From Ferroplasma acidiphilum (GTDB taxonomy: Archaea > Thermoplasmatota > Thermoplasmata > Thermoplasmatales > Thermoplasmataceae): a stretch of DNA of 64,000 nucleotides. Of this stretch, positions 46,141 through 58,035 are shown piece after piece. Both the position numbers and the translations under genes were made by a program. The notes beneath the pieces are model-generated. The model saw only the letters and a program-made list of their open reading frames with translations. It was not told the origin of the DNA and did not search any database. Each line of letters opens with the position of its first letter. Position 1 is the first letter of the stretch. The stretch lies in contig NZ_CP015363.1 of the NCBI RefSeq assembly GCF_002078355.1, positions 868,001 to 932,000 of the forward strand, in the 5' to 3' direction.

Positions 46141-46641
46141 AGTAATAATATTTACCAGGGGGCCTGGAACTATGAAGGCTGGAATATGTGCCAGGAATAT
46201 TATTGTTTATAGTGTTTATCCTGAGTATTTTAGGCTATGGAATGTTCCGGGCAGTAAAGTCTGTTATGAAATTTATTAAGATCAATGGAGAAATATAGAC
46301 ATAATTGATTATTATATATGAAGCGTTTATAAACAATTTAAGAGCATTATTTCTCAATCCCCGGTAAAATATGCAGGGCAGGAGCGAAATTTGTTTAACG
46401 AATTACGTAATATATTTGATTTTATCTTGCATATTATAATTTATTAATATATATATTTGTATATTAAATAATGTCTATTAAAATTATATATAAATAATAA
46501 TTATAGATACATATTTATAATAATATAATAAATTAATAATTATAATGTATTAATTGATACAATTATATATTAAATAGTAAATAACTTTCTATTTTTTTAA
46601 TGTGTTTTACAAAATGTAAAATGGTAGAAAAATATCGCTAC

Positions 46642-46763
46642 ATAGAAAGCTCACTCATTCGATAAACTGATAGTGTTGTTTAGTGAGACTCAATACTTCG
46701 GAGTTTTAAGATATTATATGGGAAAACTAGGGACAGGAACTCCCGGATAAGTTCATTTTCTAT
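46642..46763. other. Possible second structured region
   Basis: ATAGAAA (46642-46648) can pair with TTTCTAT (46757-46763), enclosing CTCACT (46650-46655) with AGTGAG (46682-46687) and GGGA with TCCC near 46720 and 46741. The outer stem is A/T-rich and may be chance. Confidence 0.25.
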
Positions 46764-47195
46764 ATTGTCCGATATCGGTGATTATGTCTAGTACTACATA
46801 TGTAAGATTTTTATATTTCAGTTATTTTGGTTCTCATGAATGTGGGCGATTTATTTTTAGGGTTGTTTATTCTGTCCATTACCTTCTTCCACTGAAATTT
46901 TCTTTGATTCATCAGATTGAGCTGTGCCTATTAATTTAGGGCTGTTACAATTAGGAATATATAAATATATAAAAAGTGCCTTATATTCGAGATTTTCGAC
47001 AGATATACCGAGATAGAGGTATTTATAAATTAACTTGATTTATTCGGCAACATAGCCAAGCTTATATCGATATAATGTTAAAATATAATAATGAGGGTGC
47101 CTCTGAAGATATAGTGAAATAAAAGTTTCATTAACGCGACTATATAATTCTAGACGCCCAAATTTATATGAGGTGTACCAGAAAAGGCCATCTGC

Positions 47196-50100
47196 TTCTT
47201 AATCCTAATAAGGTTCTATTTTATCATTATTTTTCTTTTTCTCCCCGGATATATCAATACCATTTCAATCCTATTAAGGTTCGATTTTATCTTCATTAGT
47301 TTTTATGGAAATGGTAGAAACCTTTGTCTTTCAATCCTAATAAGGTTCTATTATATCTATCCATAAAATGCCGTTCGGGTTTACATTTCCCTGCTTTCAA
47401 TCCTATTAAGGTTCGATTTTAATTTTTAGCGGTGTTAGTTTTCCTTTATATCTAATATTCTTTCAATCCTATTAAGGTTCGATTTTAATATTGCTACCCC
47501 CAACTTTATCATCCCCTGCATAAAACTTTCAATCCTATTAAGGTTCGATTTTAATATTCTTGGCATGCCCCAATTTTGAGAGCATTGTCATCTTTCAATC
47601 CTATTAAGGTTCGATTTTAATGAGTATCCTTACTATACCTGCCACTGTGCCACTACATTCTTTCAATCCTATTAAGGTTCGATTTTAATCAGGGTAGCAC
47701 AACCGCCTTAAGGCAGCTTGAATGGGCTTTCAATCCTATTAAGGTTCGATTTTAATGCATTAGGGGGAGCAGCTGCCTTAGTAATTGGTAGCACTTTCAA
47801 TCCTATTAAGGTTCGATTTTAATAAAATTCACAAAGTTTATATAAGTCTCAAAAATTACTTTCAATCCTATTAAGGTTCGATTTTAATGCTGCTACTGCT
47901 ATAATGCCTAAGGCAAAAGCAACTTACTTTCAATCCTATTAAGGTTCGATTTTAATCAATTATTTTCCAAGCCCTCAAGATCCCTTTGACCGCTTTCAAT
48001 CCTATTAAGGTTCGATTTTAATTTTTTTACCACCACTTTTTTATTTTTTTGTTTTATCTTTCAATCCTATTAAGGTTCGATTTTAATGTATTACCTTGAA
48101 ATTGCATAAGCTATTCCGATTATCTTTCAATCCTATTAAGGTTCGATTTTAATCACTGGACAGCGAGGAGGAGGACCTGCGATGGGATGACTTTCAATCC
48201 TATTAAGGTTCGATTTTAATCATACCCTCTTAGAAATAACAGGGTAGTACAGAAGGCTTTCAATCCTATTAAGGTTCGATTTTAATTACGAAGGGGAAGA
48301 ATGTTCTGGGGTGTGCATGTTATCTTTCAATCCTATTAAGGTTCGATTTTAATTATATCAGGTAAAATACCGTCCATTATTTTCTCAAATCTTTCAATCC
48401 TATTAAGGTTCGATTTTAATTTGATAAAAAAATATTGCATTAAAGATGCGGATTTAACTTTCAATCCTATTAAGGTTCGATTTTAATTGGAAAAAATCAG
48501 AAAGAATGCCAGGGTCTTTAAACTTTCAATCCTATTAAGGTTCGATTTTAATTCGGTGATAAAAAATGAAGTCTGAATTTGAAATAAGGCTTTCAATCCT
48601 ATTAAGGTTCGATTTTAATGATGTATCTGATGACTGTTATGATGCGCAGAGCGATCTTTCAATCCTATTAAGGTTCGATTTTAATTTTTTATCATGAGGA
48701 GACAATGCAGTAATAAAGAATCTTTCAATCCTATTAAGGTTCGATTTTAATAAAAAGTGTTGACAATCCACGACCTTTAGGAATGACTTTCAATCCTATT
48801 AAGGTTCGATTTTAATCATTTTCAACACGTGTTGTTACATCATGACCAAAACCTTTCAATCCTATTAAGGTTCGATTTTAATTCATATCGATAACTCAAT
48901 CATTAAGTACCTATGATCTTTCAATCCTATTAAGGTTCGATTTTAATTCCACTGTGAAGTAATGGTTTACCCATCCTAATGTCTTTCAATCCTATTAAGG
49001 TTCGATTTTAATTAATGAGATAAACACAGTAATTGCAACATTCAGCTATCTTTCAATCCTATTAAGGTTCGATTTTAATTTCCTGTTTCATTGACTGCCA
49101 ATATTCGTCTTTAAGCTTTCAATCCTATTAAGGTTCGATTTTAATTTCCAGTCATACGTAAATGCAGAAGAATCAGGATCTGACTTTCAATCCTATTAAG
49201 GTTCGATTTTAATTAGATACTGCTTTTGTCCAGGATATGATGATACTACTTTCAATCCTATTAAGGTTCGATTTTAATGAAGAATTGGAATATATAAGCG
49301 AACATATTAAGCAGCCTTTCAATCCTATTAAGGTTCGATTTTAATGAGAATATGGATAATACTGAATTTATAAATTGTGTACTTTCAATCCTATTAAGGT
49401 TCGATTTTAATATTTAGTGCTGTGTTAACCTGAAGTTGCTTAAAGCCACTTTCAATCCTATTAAGGTTCGATTTTAATGCTATTTTTCCTATCTGTTCCT
49501 TTATGTCTGCAGTCTTTCAATCCTATTAAGGTTCGATTTTAATTCGATTGCAACGGTACAATTATCATATCATCATTCCCCTTTCAATCCTATTAAGGTT
49601 CGATTTTAATGACAAATAATATCGCCAATGCGACAAGTCCGGCTATCTTTCAATCCTATTAAGGTTCGATTTTAATCTTCATTATCAATAATTCCTTTAG
49701 ATTTTCAGTGTACTTTCAATCCTATTAAGGTTCGATTTTAATAATTAAAAAAGTTAAAAGTGAGCCTAACATAGCACTCTTTCAATCCTATTAAGGTTCG
49801 ATTTTAATTATATCCGTCACTACCTGATTATGTTCTACCGGTTTCTTTCAATCCTATTAAGGTTCGATTTTAATTAAATATTCTTTTCTATCTGACATTT
49901 TTGCCACCTTACTTTCAATCCTATTAAGGTTCGATTTTAATATATTATTTGTCGTGAAAAGAGTAAGTTTCTTATCACTTTCAATCCTATTAAGGTTCGA
50001 TTTTAATTTTAATGAAGAATACAGACCATGCATTGTTTAAGGTCTTTCAATCCTATTAAGGTTCGATTTTAATCCAATGGAGGTGAGAAATTGAAATTTT

Positions 50101-53100
50101 GCTATATAACTTTCAATCCTATTAAGGTTCGATTTTAATTCGCCAACGGAACCGCAACATTCTCATCAATATCAACTTTCAATCCTATTAAGGTTCGATT
50201 TTAATTATTCTCAGAATCCATTTCTCCTCACCTTATTCTTACTTTCAATCCTATTAAGGTTCGATTTTAATATTTGTATGTAAAATCTATATGATGCCCA
50301 TTATAATCTTTCAATCCTATTAAGGTTCGATTTTAATAGTTTTTGCACATTTCACTATCGCTTCTTAATTCCACTTTCAATCCTATTAAGGTTCGATTTT
50401 AATTTATATTCTGATGAGCTGGATTTCAATACTAATTTAGACTTTCAATCCTATTAAGGTTCGATTTTAATTTGCCATCCCCTTCATTTCCTGCGAATTT
50501 ATCTATCTCTTTCAATCCTATTAAGGTTCGATTTTAATTTCTTCATCCGGTTCATACACTGTTGATTTGACGGCTTTCAATCCTATTAAGGTTCGATTTT
50601 AATGCAGATGTTACTTCCGGCTGGCCTGCTCTGGATAACTTTCAATCCTATTAAGGTTCGATTTTAATGTAATAGCTGCAGCAAATCCTATAAATTCAAT
50701 ATTTCTTTCAATCCTATTAAGGTTCGATTTTAATTTTATTAGGATTCGTATTTCTTTTCAAATTTAAAAACTTTCAATCCTATTAAGGTTCGATTTTAAT
50801 CATTCTATATCCCCCGTAAAATTATAGTTTATATATGTCTTTCAATCCTATTAAGGTTCGATTTTAATAAAGACACAGCTTAGAAAAATACACATCCATG
50901 GCTTCTTTCAATCCTATTAAGGTTCGATTTTAATATTGCATGGTTGCCTAGTATTGCCCAGATAACATCACTTTCAATCCTATTAAGGTTCGATTTTAAT
51001 TGGGTCGCCATCTTCATATATATCGTATAATATTTCTTTCAATCCTATTAAGGTTCGATTTTAATATGTATATGCGGGCAAGAAGGGCAAAAGAGAAAGC
51101 TCCTTTCAATCCTATTAAGGTTCGATTTTAATGTACAGAGGATACTCGATCGGCTTATATTCATAAGACTTTCAATCCTATTAAGGTTCGATTTTAATCC
51201 TGCATCTGTAGGATTGTGGCTTGCACTTATTGTCTTTCAATCCTATTAAGGTTCGATTTTAATGAAAATGCAGGCCTTATAACATAATCTCCGAAATCAC
51301 TTTCAATCCTATTAAGGTTCGATTTTAATGAAACTATGATTGTAATATAGATAGATCCGGAACAGCCTTTCAATCCTATTAAGGTTCGATTTTAATTATA
51401 GACTGCCCGAACCCGCTGAATGACATTGATATCTTTCAATCCTATTAAGGTTCGATTTTAATGAAATACATAGCTTCCATCTTCGGATTTATAGATGACT
51501 TTCAATCCTATTAAGGTTCGATTTTAATGAGTTTGATAATGAAGTAATGGCCCTAATTATATCCCTTTCAATCCTATTAAGGTTCGATTTTAATTTCGTC
51601 TTTCCTTTCCTTCCTGGACTTTCTACAATCTTTCAATCCTATTAAGGTTCGATTTTAATTATATTCAATTTAACATATTGCATAAAGTTTATATGCCTTT
51701 CAATCCTATTAAGGTTCGATTTTAATACTGTAAACCCTAAACGTAAACCCGTTAACCCTATACACTTTCAATCCTATTAAGGTTCGATTTTAATGAGGAT
51801 GTAGCACCTGATACTGCACTCCCGTTTAGGCTTTCAATCCTATTAAGGTTCGATTTTAATTTGTCAGCAAACGGTGCAACCGGATCTGCAAACATCTTTC
51901 AATCCTATTAAGGTTCGATTTTAATACATCAACGATTATGTAATACCATATGTCAACAAATACCTTTCAATCCTATTAAGGTTCGATTTTAATAAGATGT
52001 AGAACCTGATGCCAATTGCGAATTAGAAGCTTTCAATCCTATTAAGGTTCGATTTTAATTGGATATGTTGAAACATACCCTTAAAGCGTGTATCCTTTCA
52101 ATCCTATTAAGGTTCGATTTTAATCATACCCTACTGGGTAGACATAGCCTGGGCGCATTATCTTTCAATCCTATTAAGGTTCGATTTTAATGGTCCTGTT
52201 CTCCTTGTGGTTGTCATCGGAGTATCATTCTTTCAATCCTATTAAGGTTCGATTTTAATCTATAAATAATCCTAATAAAGAAGCTACCGTTTTAACTTTC
52301 AATCCTATTAAGGTTCGATTTTAATGTGCAGTCGCAACAATGTTCCAGAGCTTCGGATTCTCCTTTCAATCCTATTAAGGTTCGATTTTAATGACTTGCT
52401 CTTTGTCTGATTCTCGGCTTTCTGAATACTTTCAATCCTATTAAGGTTCGATTTTAATTCAATAATTCCACAACAGATAATCGTGGACAGGATAATCTTT
52501 CAATCCTATTAAGGTTCGATTTTAATGGGTTATGGACTGCTGATATTGTAAGGGTATATCCTGCTTTCAATCCTATTAAGGTTCGATTTTAATTATAGTC
52601 ACTGCCACCCAGCACTGATGAAGAAAATTGCTTTCAATCCTATTAAGGTTCGATTTTAATTGCAGTCGCAACAATGTTCCAGAGCTTCGGATTCTCCTTT
52701 CAATCCTATTAAGGTTCGATTTTAATTATTGAATAATTTGTTGAAGCAGAAAATGATGTTGTACTTTCAATCCTATTAAGGTTCGATTTTAATTAGTTAA
52801 AGATAAATTGATACAGGAAAATTAATATTACTTTCAATCCTATTAAGGTTCGATTTTAATCTACTATTGCAAAAAATATTACATCCGGTGTTAAAACTTT
52901 CAATCCTATTAAGGTTCGATTTTAATATCCAATGATTATTATAGATACTACTAATCAATTTACTTTCAATCCTATTAAGGTTCGATTTTAATAAGAGATC
53001 AAGAGGAAATATAAAGAGTCAAGGAAAACTTTCAATCCTATTAAGGTTCGATTTTAATATGTTTCATCTTATGATATCACACATAGCCATACTCTTTCAA

Positions 53101-56100
53101 TCCTATTAAGGTTCGATTTTAATCTGTTATTTTCTCTCTCATTTTATCATCTTATTTTTGCTTTCAATCCTATTAAGGTTCGATTTTAATTCTCTCTCAT
53201 CTCTGTTGTTTGTGTTTTGTTTTTCCACTTTCAATCCTATTAAGGTTCGATTTTAATCTGGATTTCATGAGTATAGACAGCTATATATTCAATATCTTTC
53301 AATCCTATTAAGGTTCGATTTTAATCAGAGATTATCGCCCTTGTGCTATGGATTATTGAGACTTTCAATCCTATTAAGGTTCGATTTTAATCCAATTTAG
53401 ACCATACAACAAGAGATGTTGAATTTACTTTCAATCCTATTAAGGTTCGATTTTAATAAACTTCAGGAATCTCTGTTGCCAGGAAAGAGGCAGAACTTTC
53501 AATCCTATTAAGGTTCGATTTTAATATTATATCCAAAAGCAAATATAAAGGTGTATTATGCTTTCAATCCTATTAAGGTTCGATTTTAATGAATATTATT
53601 CGCTTGAGCTATTGAGAGCATATGGACTTTCAATCCTATTAAGGTTCGATTTTAATCTTCTTTTAAATCATCTTTTTCCTTTTTTAAATCATACTTTCAA
53701 TCCTATTAAGGTTCGATTTTAATATTTATCATCCAAGTTTGGATGGCTTCTCCGTGTATGCTTTCAATCCTATTAAGGTTCGATTTTAATCCAAGAAAAT
53801 AGCATACATAAACCCATACGATGTAATACTTTCAATCCTATTAAGGTTCGATTTTAATGATACGCCACCTGATATGTATTTTCCGACATTTCCAAACTTT
53901 CAATCCTATTAAGGTTCGATTTTAATATTTCTTAATTTCGTCATTAGGTAATACCAATTGACTCTTTCAATCCTATTAAGGTTCGATTTTAATTATTTAA
54001 AAATGTCCTGAAACTTGAAGATGCCATAGAACTTTCAATCCTATTAAGGTTCGATTTTAATCATATATAACCTGTCCTATGCATATTTGCATATCTAACT
54101 TTCAATCCTATTAAGGTTCGATTTTAATCCACGGTAAGGTTGTAATTTGAAATAGATGTGGCAAGCTTTCAATCCTATTAAGGTTCGATTTTAATCAGTG
54201 CTGTCATTATTCTCCGGCATTCTTGGATCCATCTTTCAATCCTATTAAGGTTCGATTTTAATCAGGAAGTCCAGAAGGATATTTTAACAGCTTATGAACC
54301 TTTCAATCCTATTAAGGTTCGATTTTAATCTGTATATTCCCATGCGTACCCGCAATGAGTACACCGCTTTCAATCCTATTAAGGTTCGATTTTAATTACA
54401 AGACCTTATAAGTATGTCCTGGAAAGGTACAACTTTCAATCCTATTAAGGTTCGATTTTAATCCATTGCCTGTCCTAAATCTGTAAAGGCTGTTATAAAC
54501 TTTCAATCCTATTAAGGTTCGATTTTAATAGTAGTGAACCCCGAAAGCCCTAATTCCGTTATAATTCTTTCAATCCTATTAAGGTTCGATTTTAATCCCT
54601 ATACGGAAGTTTCCCACCTTTCCCAACTACAACACTTTCAATCCTATTAAGGTTCGATTTTAATTTTAATAACAGTAAGGTCTCCGGGTGCTTCAAATTT
54701 CTTTCAATCCTATTAAGGTTCGATTTTAATTGTATAGTGGACAAAATGCAACTCATACAGTTACAATCTTTCAATCCTATTAAGGTTCGATTTTAATTAT
54801 TCTTTCAGTGAAGTTTTTGAGCATTTAATTGAAGCTTTCAATCCTATTAAGGTTCGATTTTAATTAACGTGGAACCACCAAATTTAGTAGAAATAACTAC
54901 TTTCAATCCTATTAAGGTTCGATTTTAATTGGATAAATACCAACTACGATGAGCCAGACCTGGACCTTTCAATCCTATTAAGGTTCGATTTTAATTCAGG
55001 TGCGAGTACTGCAGTGTTGTCGGATGTTGACTTTCAATCCTATTAAGGTTCGATTTTAATCCATATAATGGCATATCGGGCAATTCGTGTAAAACTCTTT
55101 CAATCCTATTAAGGTTCGATTTTAATTATAATTTATCATGGTCTTTTTTGATAAATTTCTTCTTTCAATCCTATTAAGGTTCGATTTTAATCGCAATAAG
55201 CCGACCGGAAAGCCGCATTTCACGAAGCTTTCAATCCTATTAAGGTTCGATTTTAATAAGTAATAATATTAATATTGTCTTAAAGTCTTAAAAACTTTCA
55301 ATCCTATTAAGGTTCGATTTTAATGAGTAATTACTCTACTCTGTGGGTACATTTGCAATCTGCTTTCAATCCTATTAAGGTTCGATTTTAATTAATAATT
55401 CTTTTTAAAAAGGACTATAACGGAAAAATGCTTTCAATCCTATTAAGGTTCGATTTTAATGATATAATGAAACCGACAACAGCCGAAAGCGTAGAGGCTT
55501 TCAATCCTATTAAGGTTCGATTTTAATTCATCACAGACCCTTGTAATCTCTGAGATAAACTCCTTTCAATCCTATTAAGGTTCGATTTTAATTGATGATT
55601 GCAGGGGCGACAACCCCCTGGGTAATAACCTTTCAATCCTATTAAGGTTCGATTTTAATTTTGAAGTCCTCGGATACAGTCGGTGTTCCATACCAGTACT
55701 TTCAATCCTATTAAGGTTCGATTTTAATACAGCAGAAATATCAGGCGGTACAGGCCCATATAACTTTCAATCCTATTAAGGTTCGATTTTAATCAGATGT
55801 CTTCAATGCAACAATTTCAGGAGGAACCTTTCAATCCTATTAAGGTTCGATTTTAATCAGATAACCAGTGGTTCAGCATCGGCAATTGATTGTTCTTTCA
55901 ATCCTATTAAGGTTCGATTTTAATTAGAAGTACAGAAGCGGCATGTAAATCAGCAATGACTTTCAATCCTATTAAGGTTCGATTTTAATCAAATGGCCAG
56001 AACATCCAGGGAATGGATATAAAACTTTCAATCCTATTAAGGTTCGATTTTAATGATAATTTCACCTCAAAGGTGGTTGGCCCTGAAGTAGAACTTTCAA

Positions 56101-56192
56101 TCCTATTAAGGTTCGATTTTAATGCAATATAAAAATCTGCTATGATATCAGTTTTCTCCCTACTTTCAATCCTATTAAGGTTCGATTTTAAT
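47196..56192 (-). CRISPR. Type I-D-associated CRISPR array, 136 repeats
   Basis: I count 136 repeats of 30 bp and 135 spacers, mean repeat-to-repeat distance 66.4 bp (spacers about 35-38 nt). In transcribed (minus-strand) orientation the repeat begins ATTAAAATCGAACC and ends AATAGGATTGAAAG; the ...ATTGAAAG end is the typical 5' handle of archaeal crRNAs, and the leader with cas2 lies at the right end. From 47394 rightwards the repeats I checked are identical. The three leftmost (47196, 47262, 47328) carry 7, 3 and 5 mismatches and form the oldest, leader-distal end. One spacer occurs twice (52326-52362 and 52661-52696). Reading frames of 60-100 codons across the array repeat the peptide LKSNLNRIES and are artefacts. 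Confidence 0.98.
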
Positions 56193-56296
56193 CCGTTCCT
56201 AATATCCTTAATTTTACAATGTTTATAAGTATTTCTTTTTATCAAAAATGTAGAAATCGGATATTTGACATAAGGTATATAAAGGATTGACACAAA
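56193..56296 (-). promoter_or_regulatory. CRISPR leader with TATA box
   Basis: 104 nt between the cas2 stop and the first repeat. On the minus strand ACTTATAAAC (56221-56230) is a good archaeal TATA box, about 33 nt from the first repeat, so transcription should begin some 6-7 nt before it. The A/T-rich remainder has no gene. New spacers would be added at 56192/56193. Confidence 0.75.
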
Positions 56297-56557
56297 TTAG
56301 ATTATATTAGAAAATTCGTAGGATACTCCGAGCTTAATTCTCCTTACAAGTTTTTCGTCTCTCAAAATAAAAAACTGAATAGAGTCCTCAGACTCTATAA
56401 TTTTATCTTTTAATTTATCCCTTAATATTCTAAGATTTGCCCATCCTATTTCGCCCAGAAATACAGAATTTTGAACACGTATTAAATAGAGAGCGCATAT
56501 TTTTCTAATTGAATTTACCCGTTTTTCATTGATATCATATGTTAAAACAATCCACAT
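56297..56557 (-). CDS. cas2: CRISPR-associated endonuclease Cas2
   Basis: 86 aa. Ferredoxin-fold opening MWIVLTYDINEKRVNSIRKIC, with the conserved Asp after the first strand (YDI), and LIRVQNSVFLGEIGWANLRIL, the usual 'QnSVF.g.l' second strand. Cas2 dimer bridges two Cas1 dimers in the spacer-integration complex. The gene abuts cas1 (start directly after the cas1 stop) and is the last of the operon before the leader. Confidence 0.95.
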   Translation of the reverse strand: MWIVLTYDINEKRVNSIRKICALYLIRVQNSVFLGEIGWANLRILRDKLKDKIIESEDSIQFFILRDEKLVRRIKLGVSYEFSNII

Positions 56558-57517
56558 TTAATCCCTCATAATGTATGGCTTATAAGTTTTATTTTCCATA
56601 ATGTGCTTTTCAATTTTGTATAGTTCAATGCGGATTAAAAACCTATAAGAAACTTTCCTTCTTAAACTCGCCGAATACACCGTTTCCCTTAATTTATTTT
56701 CAAATTCTTCCAGGACCTTCTTTTTTCCATATTCATTTAAAAATATCCCATTATCATCGATAAAATCTGTTTTTTTCATTATTTTGAGGTTAATTAATTT
56801 TAAAATAACCCGGTCACAGAGTACTGGTCTGAATATTTCCGCAACATCCAGTGAAAGGCTACTTCTACGTTCTCCTGGCTCATGAAGGAAGCTTATCTCC
56901 GGAGATAAATGGGTACTAAATATTTGCGCCCCTACGATACCATAGAGAACAGAGTATAGATAACTCATCATAGAATTAATATAGTTCCTTGGCGGTTGCC
57001 TTGTTCTTGAATCTATTTTAAAATCATCCGGAAGTTTTGTATCGAGTAGTTCCAGATACTTTATGTGTATATTTCCCTCAACTCCCATCAATTCCTGAAT
57101 AGTGCGAGAATTTTCTATTTCCTGTAATGGTAATTTTATCTGGCCTATTTTGAGTCTTTGAAGTAACCTTTTCATATTTTTTCCTGCTCCTAAAACGAAT
57201 TTTTTTGCTAATTCTATTCTTAGTTCCGGATTGTTATAAAACTCAGCCTGGTGTGACAGGACAAAACCGCTTTGAAGAAAATTTTCAGGATATATACTTG
57301 ATATATACCAACCATGCTGGGAATATAAGAATACCGGGATTTTTTTGTCCGATAATAATTTAAGTACGGGGGTAGTAAAGCTAATATTGCCAAATATTAA
57401 GATTTCATCTATAGTCTCTATTGGAATGTCTATATTTTGATTTTTGTTGGAGAATCTTACAGAATCGCCCAATTTAAACAATGATCCGGAATTTATTAAA
57501 TAATATGTATCACCCAT
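56558..57517 (-). CDS. cas1: CRISPR-associated integrase Cas1
   Basis: 319 aa. The metal-binding active site is complete: Glu147 in GVEGNIHIKYLELL, His212 in SFLHEPGERRSSLSLD, and Asp224/Glu227 in LDVAEIFRP. The N-terminal beta domain (YYLINSGSLFKLGDSV, IDEILIFGNISFTTPVLKLL) is normal. Cas1 inserts new spacers at the leader end of the array. It is 5 nt after cas4 and contiguous with cas2. Confidence 0.97.
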   Translation of the reverse strand: MGDTYYLINSGSLFKLGDSVRFSNKNQNIDIPIETIDEILIFGNISFTTPVLKLLSDKKIPVFLYSQHGWYISSIYPENFLQSGFVLSHQAEFYNNPELRIELAKKFVLGAGKNMKRLLQRLKIGQIKLPLQEIENSRTIQELMGVEGNIHIKYLELLDTKLPDDFKIDSRTRQPPRNYINSMMSYLYSVLYGIVGAQIFSTHLSPEISFLHEPGERRSSLSLDVAEIFRPVLCDRVILKLINLKIMKKTDFIDDNGIFLNEYGKKKVLEEFENKLRETVYSASLRRKVSYRFLIRIELYKIEKHIMENKTYKPYIMRD

Positions 57518-57522
57518 TTATA

Positions 57523-58035
57523 TTACCCCCAGCAGAAAGAACTATAGCTACACCCGTGATTGCAATAATAATTCCTAATCGGGTCTGGAATTATTTCATT
57601 GCGTAGTTTTTCTAATTCTGTGTACACTGTATTTAGTTCGTTTATTGCATCCTCATCTAATTTTATTATCTTAATGTCTTTTGAACCAAGTGTGTGGATT
57701 TCGCCGTTTTCTACGGTATATCCTTTTGTTCTTAAAATGTTCATATAATGCAAAACCTGAAAAATGTCTCCTGGCAAAACTTTCTTTCCTCTTTTAAACT
57801 CGTGAACTATATAATTGTCATTAGGAGTAATTTCCAGATTATCTAGAACATTTCTACCGAGTTTTATATTTGTGAATCCGTACCTACGTTTTTTCTTGCT
57901 TAAGTAGTCGCCGTGTGCTACAAACTGATTTTTATCAATAATATAAAAATTTTTTAATGACATCCACGCCCTTCGCCTGCAGATAAAATAATAATTTATG
58001 TCCGTGCCTTTTATATTAAGTATGTCAACATTCAA
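57523..58035 (-). CDS. cas4: Cas4 exonuclease (adaptation module)
   Basis: 170 aa. The iron-sulfur ligands are visible: Cys19 in YYFICRRRAW and Cys158, Cys162, Cys168 in YYCNHGCSYSSFCWG. RecB-type nuclease motifs VHEFKRGKKVLPGDIFQVLHYM (the E-x-K/Q-x3..Y motif) are present. Cas4 processes prespacers and sets PAM and orientation. It overlaps cas3' by 4 nt. Confidence 0.93.
   Translation of the reverse strand: MNVDILNIKGTDINYYFICRRRAWMSLKNFYIIDKNQFVAHGDYLSKKKRRYGFTNIKLGRNVLDNLEITPNDNYIVHEFKRGKKVLPGDIFQVLHYMNILRTKGYTVENGEIHTLGSKDIKIIKLDEDAINELNTVYTELEKLRNEIIPDPIRNYYCNHGCSYSSFCWG

Larger units (their letters stand above)
45020..47195. other. Gene-poor AT-rich spacer before the CRISPR array
   Basis: 2.2 kb with no convincing protein gene. 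Two stretches (about 45590-45780 and 46430-46620) are almost pure A/T. Between and around them are islands of normal composition, 45370-45490, 45900-46300 and 46630-46770, each with inverted repeats described separately. The only small frame worth recording is ATG 46172 to TAA 46279 (35 aa), without a recognisable family. Confidence 0.6.

Noticed and set aside
46172-46279. 35-codon frame in the AT-rich spacer
   Set aside because: Reads as a plausible peptide but has no clear ribosome-binding site, promoter or homology; kept only as a remark.
50735-50770. Spacer containing TTTATTAGGATTCG, similar to part of the inverted repeat sequence
   Set aside because: Only about 10 nt of low-complexity similarity; compatible with chance in an A/T-rich spacer.
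54592-56293. Open frames inside the CRISPR array with repeating LKSNLNRIES
   Set aside because: They are translations of the 30-bp repeat and short spacers; no start signals or conserved protein features.
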